Assembly (NCBI GenBank): GCA_020912385.1
Contig: CP087210.1
Span: 3,038,001 to 3,102,000, forward strand
Direction: 5' to 3'
Source: Neofusicoccum parvum
Lineage: Eukaryota > Ascomycota > Dothideomycetes > Botryosphaeriales > Botryosphaeriaceae
DNA: 64,000 nt
Shown here: positions 1 through 8,365 of the stretch, one piece after another
Position numbering within the stretch: the first letter of the stretch is position 1
How the letters are laid out: each line of letters opens with the position of its first letter
Program-made: the position numbers and the translations under genes
The notes under the pieces: model-generated
What the model saw: the letters and a program-made list of their open reading frames with translations, nothing else
Databases searched by the model: none
What the model was told of the DNA's origin: nothing

Positions 1-615
1 GACGAAGGGCAGTCGGATAATACTAAGCTTTCAGCCATGCGGGAGATCACCCTGAGTGGTCTGGGGTTAAATGATGGGAAGAGTGTTTAGTTTCGAATTT
101 TGCGGCTGGTAAAGGTGAGGCAGCGTGGTTTGGCTCTCAGTATATTAATATAGGGCCGTCAGCCTTGCATTGCCAGCTGCGCTGGTGGTGGTACACCAGA
201 TCAGGCTAAAGTCAAATACAGCTTTATCCCTTTTGCCGCTACCTCGATGCGTCATGTACAAACCAGTCTCACACAATGGCGTGACAAGGTATTGGACACG
301 CTCGTCCAAGTGGGGCAACTGGTGGGAGGACTGTTTCGTTTTTAGCGCGTCGGAAACGCTCGCATCGAGGCCGCAACTCAGGGGCATTGGTCGACCAGCG
401 CCGATCACCTCTAGCGAACACCACAATTAGCAGTTTCACAATGCTTATTAGCGCCACCGTTGTTTCCAAGCTCTGCCCTTCATGCGTGATTGCCACAGGC
501 ACCGGCTCGCACTGCTTGGATTTATCCAACATCATGAGGCGAGCCGCAATGCCGGCCTGAGTGGGGATCAGGAGCCTAATATGACAGCAGCCTTCTACAG
601 TATACACCCTTTGCT
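1..615. other. intergenic, no gene seen
   Basis: Short overlapping open frames occur on both strands, but none has a recognisable domain or convincing splice signals. The last part is the presumed upstream region of the esterase gene at 739. Confidence 0.5.
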
Positions 616-622
616 TATAAAA
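616..622 (+). promoter_or_regulatory. TATA box of esterase gene
   Basis: TATAAAA lies 117 bp upstream of the esterase ATG at 739, followed by a CT-rich leader (about 650-735) typical of fungal promoters. The assignment rests on position and motif only. Confidence 0.5.
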
Positions 623-738
623 CGTGCATCAGGCACCCGAACAAAACACTCTCTTTAAGGCTCCCTGACCTCCATCGTCCCAACTTTCCCTTCTGTCCCA
701 GAACCATCCAGGCCTATCCACTCTTTCCAGCCCTCACC

Positions 739-1552
739 ATGCACTCCACTCTCGCCACACTCGTCCTCCTCGCCGGCAGCGCTCTGGCCGCGCCTGTCGA
801 GAACAACGAGAAGCGCGCTGCCTGCGCCAACATCCACGTCTTCGGCGCACGCGAGACGACCGCGTCCCCGGGCTTCGGCTCGGCCGGCACCGTCGTCAAC
901 CTCATCCTGAACGCGCACCCGGGCGCCACCTCCGAGGCCATCACCTACCCGGCCGCGGGCGGCAACAGCTACGGCTCGTCCGTCCAGGCCGGCACCAAGG
1001 CCGTCGCCCAGGCCGTGACGTCGTACGCGCAGAGCTGCCCGGACTCGCAGATCGTGCTGGTCGGGTACTCGCAGGTAAGCTCTGGAACAGACACGTCCCG
1101 TGCCTTGCTGTTGGTGCAGAGTTGCAATTCTGACAATCAAAGGGCTCCCAAATCATCAACAATGCCATGTGCAACGGTGGCGATCCGAACCAGGGCATTT
1201 CCAGCACCACTGCTCCCATCACAGCTGCCATCGGCAAGCATGTCAAGGCTATGATCTGGATGGGCAACCCCCGCCACAAGCCGGGCGCGTCGTACAACGT
1301 GGGAACCTCCACTGCGGCAGGCGTGAGTTTTCTCTTCCTTGATATCGAAGGGGGGCGATGGACGGCTAACATGGATCGATATAGTTCGACCCTGAGACCC
1401 AACAGTGCACGGCATACGCCAGCATTATCCAGTCGTACTGCGACCAGGCTGATCCTTACTGCTCGAATGGCAACGATGCTTCGGTGCACCAGGGCTACGG
1501 CTCGGAGTACGGGCAGGCTGCGTTGAAGTTCGTCAACAGCAAGCTGTCTTAA
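739..1552 (+). CDS. acetylxylan esterase / cutinase family (CE5), secreted
   Basis: Secreted serine esterase of carbohydrate esterase family 5, most like fungal acetylxylan esterases that deacetylate xylan; cutinases share the fold. Three exons (739-1074, 1143-1322, 1385-1552) joined by introns of 68 and 62 nt give 227 residues, the usual size. A hydrophobic signal peptide covers about the first 18 residues and a Lys-Arg at 25-26 looks like a Kex2 pro-site. The catalytic triad is visible: Ser111 in GYSQGSQ, split by intron 1 after GYSQ; Asp195 in DPYC; His207 in VHQGYGSEYG. FGARETTASPG near the mature N-terminus is typical of acetylxylan esterases rather than cutinases. The member ends at the catalytic domain, with no cellulose-binding module. 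A xylan substrate is inferred from motif similarity. Confidence 0.9.
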
Positions 1553-2011
1553 GTTGGGATCGCGGCTTTACTCATTTGACCTTCTATGTGAATAGTGATA
1601 TCTATGGTAGTGTTTATCAATGACCATGACAGCTGGCGAAGCTACGAGCTATGACGTTGAGCTGATCTTGATTTTGTGCAGTGCATTCATATTTACAGCT
1701 ATTTGTTCTGAGAAGATCCCTGCTCTGGCCATTCGCGCCTACATCGTTGTTATAGCAATACAAATATTCATCCAGCTACACGGAGTGCAGCGGTCACGAG
1801 CCCTTTGACTATGCCCAGCTCCCGTCCGAGAGTTTTCTTTCCTTGTGAGGGCGTGTTCCAGGCAGACACATGTGACCGCGCTTTCCAGAACCATCACGAC
1901 CATCAGTCACATACGCCCTTGGCGGCCTTTCCTGGCCTAGCTCGTGTCGCTCTGGTGACGACGAGCAAATGACCTCCTCGCTCAACGAGGCTTGGCCCCC
2001 TCCCTCCCTCT
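1553..2011. other. intergenic, esterase 3' flank and U2 upstream region
   Basis: No coding or RNA gene is visible. The last 100 bp are CT-rich and lead into the TATA box of the first U2 gene. Confidence 0.5.
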
Positions 2012-2019
2012 TATATAAA
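2012..2019 (+). promoter_or_regulatory. TATA box of U2-like gene 1
   Basis: TATATAAA followed by a C-run lies about 45 bp before the U2 RNA start. The second U2 copy has the same motif, the same following C-run and the same spacing (7586-7593), which supports a shared snRNA promoter design. Confidence 0.6.
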
Positions 2020-2056
2020 CCCCCTCCCCTTCGACCCCAGCTCCTCTTTTCTTCTT

Positions 2057-2242
2057 CAGCTCTCTTCGCCTTTCGGCTAAGATCAAGTAGTATCTGTTCT
2101 TGTACACGCGTAATTGCTGTCATGTGCCTACGGGTACCCCAGTAATTACTCAGTTTTTGGAAACCGGGCGGCGGCCTGCTGAGCTCCGCTCATGTCGCTG
2201 TCCACAGTGTCGTTCCTATTGCACTACTTGGTCCTGACGCAA
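2057..2242 (+). ncRNA. U2 spliceosomal RNA, divergent copy 1
   Basis: U2 snRNA pairs with the intron branch site and with U6. The 5' part matches universal U2: stem I with GCC/GGC, GCTAAGATC (the U6-pairing strand) and branch-site motif GTAGTA at 2087-2092. Stem IIb is GUGCC-UACG-GGUAC, the Sm site AGTTTTTGG is at 2152-2160, stem III holds the perfect hairpin TGAGC-TCC-GCTCA (2180-2192), and loop IV carries TATTGCACTA (2217-2226). Odd points: two bases are missing just before GTAGTA (canonical AAGTGTAGTA reads AAGTAGTA), stem IIa has a bulged C, and stem IV has a mismatched internal loop. It could be a functional variant or an early pseudogene. Ends are approximate. Confidence 0.82.
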
Positions 2243-3100
2243 AGTTTCCTTGTCTCTTCAAGGTTTTCCTCCTTTTTCGTTGAGTGGCTCGGCTTCGCTC
2301 ACTTTCTGTTGCTCTGCCAAAACTCGCTATTTTTTACTTCTTGGTGAGGCACCGCTGCTATTTCACTTCTTCCTCTCCCGATCGCGAGACTCTGTCTTGG
2401 TGTCTCGACTGCGCGCCGCCGCGCTGCTGCGCTACCACAATGCCTCATTACCATCAGCCACCTCCACAACGACTCCACTGGTTCATTTGGGTCTTGCTTC
2501 TACTGTTCTGACGTTGCGACGCCCGGCTGCTTCACAGAAACTATCCACTGGCCCGGCTTTTTTCCCACCGCCAGCTCACAGTGCCTGGCGCAGCTTCGAG
2601 TCCAGCTACTACATTGTCGCTAACAGCGCTCGTTCCAGCGATTCATCTTCCTAATCCTGCGTCTACGACTGCGATCCATGCTCTACGGCCGCCTGCGACC
2701 CTCGCGACTTGCTGGGCCGAACGCCTGCATACCACACACTGCGCGCCGTCTTAGTTGGTGAGACTCTCACTTCGGTAATCGCATCGCGATGGCGGCTCTG
2801 GCAGTCTGCGACAGCCCTCCTCGGCGTCAGACGCCACGCTCGCCGCTCAGCAAAATACTTCTGCTCGCCGAGCCAACCCTCTGCGCGCGTCCGCACGAAG
2901 CGTCCAGCCGTCAGCTATTCCTGCGCTAGATACATATGCACAGATACGAAGGTCTCGTTGCGACGACGCGCTATCTATCTGCTTGGCTACCGAAAGGTGT
3001 TCTGCTACTCCGTGCTGCGTCTACCAGCCAAACGTTCTCATACCGCAAGACACTTCATTGAAACACAGAGCTAGCTGTGTACGTAGTAGCCCCCTACGTT
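2242..3100. other. hairpin-rich non-coding stretch after U2 copy 1
   Basis: No protein gene is recognised. Short perfect inverted repeats recur: CCTTG/CAAGG just after the U2 end and followed by T-rich DNA, CGAGAC/GTCTCG (2385-2407), GTGAG/CTCAC (2758-2770), ATCGC/GCGAT (2778-2790) and GGCGT/ACGCC (2823-2835). They may be structured RNA or 3'-processing signals; expression is unknown. Confidence 0.35.
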
Positions 3101-5516
3101 GAGAGGCCTCCACGAGCTTCTAGCATCCCCGGATGCTCGCTTATACCAACTCCGCCGGCGACGGTGAAGTTTCACTTGCATGGCCTTCCGCAATGGAATT
3201 GTCCTACCGTTGTATATGTTCCGTCGCGGCTGTTGCCACAGAAAAAGCCTCGCTGCATCACCAGTGCCTAAGAGTTGCGCGATAGGTGGGGGCACTTCCA
3301 GGTCGCGCGCTGGCCGTCCTCTGTGTGGCCACGGCGCGCCCAAGCAGCAAGTCAGGGCAAAGAAGGCGGCCTTCGAAATTGCGCATCTGTCTCAGGTGAG
3401 AGTTTTGCTTCAAGAGGTAGATTTGCCGGCGGCTTGGCTCGTGGGTTCTGGCATGCTGTTTGGTTCCCCCAAAGTGCATTCACCTTCGCCGCTGCCAATG
3501 CGTGGATGTGTACGCCGTGACATAGATGCTAAGTTTTCGCTCTCCCCCGCTCTCTGTGGCAAGTTGTACGTGGCAAAGTCTTGATTTGGAGGTGTTTTGC
3601 CCACCCAATCTATATCAAAGAAATGCCCTTCTTTTGCGCCTTGGCACTTGGCTCGCAAGCCAAGCGGCTTGACTTGGCTTGTTAGTTGATGGACTCGTTC
3701 ACTAGGTACGCTATTGTAGAGTCAGACCATGCACAGCTCACAGTGCAGAATTATTGGGGGTTTCCCTCCGATGGCGCAGATGATCCCTGTCGTGTTATTT
3801 TCGAGCTTTCCTCGTCGCAATAATTCCTGCGTCCTTCTAGAACTTTGATATCAATAATATCGCTTGACTCGTGCCCACAGCCATGGAATCGTGCAAGGAT
3901 AATGTCCTTTATTCCTGTTTTCCTTGTAATGCACGAATCCGTCGTCAAGGCGACAAGTCTTTGGTCAATCCAGACGCTTCATCAATCCCGTTTGTTCAAA
4001 GACTCTGCATCCTTGTATGAGTATCGGGCACCGCTTCCGGGGTATTTCTAGGGGTTTCTGGTTTCCGGCCTCTGGCTATGGAACCTGCGCGATTCTCGAA
4101 GGACTTCTGATCCTGCCGGCAGCTTAATGCCTCGATGACCTCGGCGAATTCGTGCATCCGCTGCGATGCCAGGATACTACAGTACTTGGCCAATGTCAGT
4201 GCTTCAGCCCTATTTCCAGCCGTGCTCAGGCTGTGTTCTTTGTGAACCTTCGAGGAATTCCACGCGTTTCCAGTATAGTCTGACTGGCTTTGTTGGTGCG
4301 CGACGGCGTGTGAGGTTGTGTCAGCTTGTTAGAAGCTTTGCGATGGTGGGTTCTTCGGCTTCGCCGTCTCCGTGTCGGATTGCCAACTTCGTGCGGCCAG
4401 AATCGTTGCTCGGGGGAGACGCGAACGTCCGGTGCGGTGTGTCGACGCAAGAATCGGGGTTTCTTCGATGTCCGGTCGCCTTGGGATGCATTCTGCACGC
4501 AGGTCAGCTATCGCAACGATGGGAGAAAGGTGACCGCTACGCACTGGTGCACTAGCAACTTCGGCGGCCTGTCTCGTTAGGAGGAGAAGGGTCTACCCAG
4601 CTCACCCTCAGGGGCTTCGAAGGCGCTTTTCCTGTTCTTTTGGCGACCTGATTAGAGCGTGCCCTGGCAGGTTGTTGTGCTCATGTTGGGAACGGGCTCG
4701 GAAGGCACGCCGTCGAAGCGCAGGTACATTTGCCACCTTCTCAGCACAAAGTCGCGCTCGGGATCAATCCCCAGTAGACTTATTAGCAAACCGCAGAGCA
4801 GGAATATCGTGGGGTACAAGCCGCCGCCGGCTAGAGGAGGTGTGGGGACGTCAGAGTTTTACCGTCGAGTGTGCGTGAAGACAGGCGAGTTGGCCAGAGA
4901 AGTTCAGGCCAAGGGTTGTCTCTTCCTTAGCCATCCTGTGCCCGAACGATGGCGGCTGGGAGTGCCCACAGCACTTTTCAGAGATGCATCCGAGACTTTG
5001 GTCGCTGCTCTGGTCGTCTGAGGAGCTGTCCTACCACCGAGTCAGCAGTCGTGGCAGACGCATGGCTTGCATCCGTGGGCTCTATTGCAGTGGTCTGAAT
5101 CACAGCTCGGCCTCTTGCAAGGCTGATGTACTGCTGCGAGCGCTCCCTTCAAGTGATGCTGGCGTCGGTTCTCACCGGAGGAGTCTAACTGGACTGCACG
5201 ACGCAAGCACAGCATCGCCTGGCGGCCGGACATTAGCGTCGCAGCATTCTTCTGCTGTAGAGGGACCCAAGGCAGCGTCGCCCGATACCTTCAAAGCAGG
5301 GCACATGTTCGAAAACCATTCTGGGGCGGTCAATGGCTGCGCGCAATGTCGCTGCCGCCACACAGATGCAAGTCCACGTCAAGGGGCACCTCCTGGAGCT
5401 GCGCGGCTCTTCCATGACATCTGACCCGGCCCAGGCGGCCATGCTCTCGGAGCGCAAGACTGCTTAAGCTGAATCGCATCTCCAAAGCGGCGCGGAGCTG
5501 CACATGATCTCTGCGG
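3101..5516. other. no recognisable gene
   Basis: Many short overlapping ORFs occur on both strands with no recognised domain. One minus-strand stretch (about 3996-4210) translates into helix-like, protein-looking sequence without a clear start and may be a gene remnant; I cannot name a family. Confidence 0.35.
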
Positions 5517-5769
5517 GTGCCTTGGGCGGGGCCACCTGCGCGAGTGTTGGACAGCTGCCCTGGCCCTGGCCCGAGCGCCGCTAGACCTTTAAAGCCTCGC
5601 CCTCGCCCCGCCCCAAACTTCTTCCTCTTCCTGCATAAACTTCGTCGACACTATCGAAGCTTTTGCCAACGTCAATTATCTTACTGCCCTCGGGGCCTCT
5701 GCCTCGGGGCAAGAAGTGAGTCCCGCGCCTCTCCCGATCCTCCTCCATCCTCATCGCCCCCTTCATCAT

Positions 5770-6076
5770 GATTGCAGAATGATGGACTTCACCAGCGCCT
5801 GCCTCACAGCGGGTGACCATCCAAATCCTCCAGATCTTCTCCCTCCATGTCTCGACAGTCTCTGCTTCACCCCTGTTCTTTTCACTTCCCCCACAGCCCA
5901 CCGTGACGCTCTCGCTAACGACTGTCCTTACTGGCTAGCAGAAGAAGTACACGGTCACGGAAATCGGCGACGATGGCGAGAAGACGTTCGAGATCGACCA
6001 GCAGGCTGGTAGGCATCAGGACAGCGCCATCGCCTGCCAGCCTGCTGGGACACAGATGTCCTCCAGCACGCCATAG
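5770..6076 (+). CDS. possible small spliced gene, unresolved
   Basis: Low-confidence candidate. After a likely 5'-UTR intron (GTGAGT near 5717 to ATTGCAG near 5778) comes an ATG ATG start reading MMDFTSACLTA. A second possible intron ends at CTAGCAG near 5941, and the following frame reads KKYTVTEIGDDGEKTFEID to a stop near 6076. The Glu/Asp/Lys-rich tail looks protein-like, but I could not join the two parts with matching phases, so the model is incomplete. No family recognised. Confidence 0.2.
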
Positions 6077-7585
6077 AGACTTGTACCGATGGAATCACCG
6101 GTGACATCGCCAGCTTGGCTTAGGCAAGTAGCCCCTCTCTCCCTCTGCGCCAGGGTACGCATGACCCTTTGCTCTTGCCCTTCGCAATCTTGTTGTTCAG
6201 ACACTAATAGTATAGCAGTTGGTGACACCAACCTCCCTCCAGTCAAGGGAGTAGCGCCCGCTCTCCGACGACCTGCGATCCGCGCATGCGTCTTCGGCGG
6301 TTTCTGGAAGCTAGACCGCCGCACTTCGATCTTGTGTCGGGTCGGACCGCTTGAGGTTGAGGACGAGGGGATGAAATCAATCCCTTACGAGGCCACTTCT
6401 AAGGGTCACAACATTTGTTAGCTTATTCGAGCTTTCTATTCTTCAATCGCTTGAAAGATATTAAGGCCGTCAAAATTATTCAACCAACATTCGCTTGAAG
6501 CTTTTCAGTCGTGAACGTGAAGTGAAGTCTTTGTCTAAAATTTCCAACGCCTACTTCAATCACAGAGAGCTTTTTCCTTACTCTTACTTTCGTTTTCATA
6601 GATGTGAGGCACTCTTCGAAGTGCTTAGCTTCTTACAAAGGTCAAGATTGAGAAGGGTCGCCAGTTCTCGAGTCGCTTCCATCTTCCACTTCCAGTTTCT
6701 TTCTGCATATCATCTAGCAGAGACTGAGGCAAGGGACTCTTTGAGGACGGTTAGAAAAGACAAGTAGCTATGAAAAAGAAGTTTGTTGCACGTCGCAGCT
6801 TCGAACAGCAGGATGGTGTCGCGTTTAGACCGCATGGCTATCGGTAGCTTCTGAAGGTTGGGCACTCAGACTGTTGTGCCTCCGGCCAATCCTGCTGATC
6901 ATGATGTCCAAGAGGTCTGTTGCAGCTACAAGGCCGTCTTGATCAAGCCATGTCGCCCGCAACGATGGATGAGCTCCCATAGCTCCAGGAAAACGCTGCT
7001 GCTGCCCCTCTATCTCTTTGTGGGACCAAGAACATGCTATTGCGGGCCGTCAACATGCGTCTTGTGCGGCTCTACGGTCTTTTACCTGAAGTAATGCTGA
7101 AAGCTGAAGCTCCCACTGCCACACCAAGGTCTTCCCGATCTAATGTTACGCCCAGCAGCGGTACCTGAAGTCTTCACTGGCGCTAGAATGACGTCGCGCA
7201 GCTAGCCATGTTTGATCCAACCCGCCGCAGTGTTGAATCAGCTGGCGGTGCTGCTTACCAGGGCTGTCTCTGGCCGCCCTGCGCCCCGTCGATCTTCAAT
7301 GGCCTGACCAGGAGCGTTGCCTACCGCTGTGATTGCGTCGAAGTGAGTCAGATCAGCACGGGAGTCTACTACCGCCCGCCATCCCGCCGAGAGACAGCCT
7401 GCCTGCCCAAAGGCTAAAGCAGACGGGCAGACTGCAGTCACACCTACCCAATTATCACTCACAACTGCTAACTTAGCCATAAGCGAGCCCTTAGTAATGA
7501 AGCGAGCCAATGGGGGCCCGGGAGCGCGAACTGCCCCAGCCAGCTGGCCCTCGCCAGCAGACGCTTGGACAGCACCTCCCGTGGC
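6077..7585. other. intergenic, no gene seen
   Basis: Composition changes from GC-rich to AT-richer (about 6400-6800) and back. No domain-bearing frame was found. A perfect CCGCC/GGCGG inverted repeat surrounds a 19-nt loop near 7220-7250. Confidence 0.4.
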
Positions 7586-7593
7586 TATATAAA
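7586..7593 (+). promoter_or_regulatory. TATA box of U2-like gene 2
   Basis: TATATAAA followed by CCCC lies 46 bp before the second U2 RNA, matching the layout of copy 1. Confidence 0.6.
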
Positions 7594-7631
7594 CCCCATG
7601 CCTCCTCGCCCAAACGCCCCCCTTTCCTCTT

Positions 7632-7815
7632 CAGCTCTCTTAGCCTTTTGGCTTCGATCAAGTGTAGTAACTGTTCTTGCCAGTTTAATCGCTGGTAGGT
7701 CCCTACGGGGACTGTTATCAACGCTTAGTTTTTGGAAACAGTCTAGCGGCCGCTGAACTTTGTTCATGCCGCTGGTCACAGTGTCGCCAGTATTGCACTA
7801 TCGCTGGCTGACGCA
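7632..7815 (+). ncRNA. U2 spliceosomal RNA, divergent copy 2
   Basis: Same RNA family as 2057-2242, with better preserved helices. It has stem I (GCCTTTTGGC), canonical AAGTGTAGTA with branch-site motif GTAGTA at 7664-7669, and stem IIa CCAG/CTGG enclosing TTTAAT. Stem IIb is GUCCC-UACG-GGGAC and the Sm site AGTTTTTGG is at 7727-7735. Stem III is AGCGGC/GCCGCT with inner TGAAC-TTT-GTTCA (7754-7766), and stem IV GCCAG/CTGGC encloses TATTGCACTA. Odd points: the base after GTAGTA is A instead of the near-universal T, and the bulge within the U6-pairing strand is TC instead of AA (yeast has TA). A usable U2 seems likely; a more canonical copy may exist elsewhere in the genome. Confidence 0.88.
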
Positions 7816-8365
7816 ACCTTCTTCTTGTTGCTTCTTTTCGTCATACTGCCAGCCATGCGCTGGCACTTGAGGAAGAGTGCTTCTTCCAGCTTGCAATTGA
7901 AGTGAAGCTGCCTGATCCTGACTGCTCGAGCTGGGGTATGCGCCTGGGCTACTCGCCGCTCGGTATCCTTGTTCTAGGTAGCGACGCCTGTTCATGGTGT
8001 CGTAGCACCAGGCGGGCTCACTGTTCAGCGCGATGCGGCGTTGGCTCAGTGTCGCCGCGCATGGCGTTGACACTTGCACACCGCTGTCTGGCGTGTGTAG
8101 TTACCTCAGTACGACTTCTTGCTCTACGAAGACCTTGCGCTGTGTTCTGCGACGCACCTTGGCCTGCCACTGCCGCGACGTAAAACATAGTGTTGACCCG
8201 CCCGGCTTGCGACAGTCGATGCGATTGATCGAGGCCCCACCCCCGCAAGGCAGCATAAGTCTGCGACCGGGTTCACATCTACGTCGCGGCTAAGGTTGAG
8301 ATGCTGCCTCCGAGAACGTTTGTCATGGTTCACCTACGGGTGGGCATCTCACAGCGACGTGTCGC
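7813..8365 (+). other. run of strong hairpins, possible structured RNA
   Basis: Consecutive perfect inverted repeats follow the U2 end: GCAAC/GTTGC (7813-7831, then T-rich), TGCCAGC/GCTGGCA (7847-7865), GGAAGA/TCTTCC (7871-7887), AGCTT/AAGCT (7888-7909), CGCCTG/CAGGCG (7985-8014), GCGGCG/CGCCGC (8035-8058), CACAC/GTGTG (8077-8097) and TCGAT/ATCGA (8216-8232). Last comes GAGATGC/GCATCTC (8298-8350) enclosing CACC-TACG-GGTG, a stable UACG-type tetraloop. No protein frame explains them. They could be a 3' extension of the U2 transcript or an independent structured RNA. Confidence 0.35.

Noticed and set aside
2057..2242. U2 copy 1 as a plain pseudogene
   Set aside because: Not adopted: the TATA box, Sm site, IIb loop and a compensatory stem III pair are preserved. 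It remains possible.
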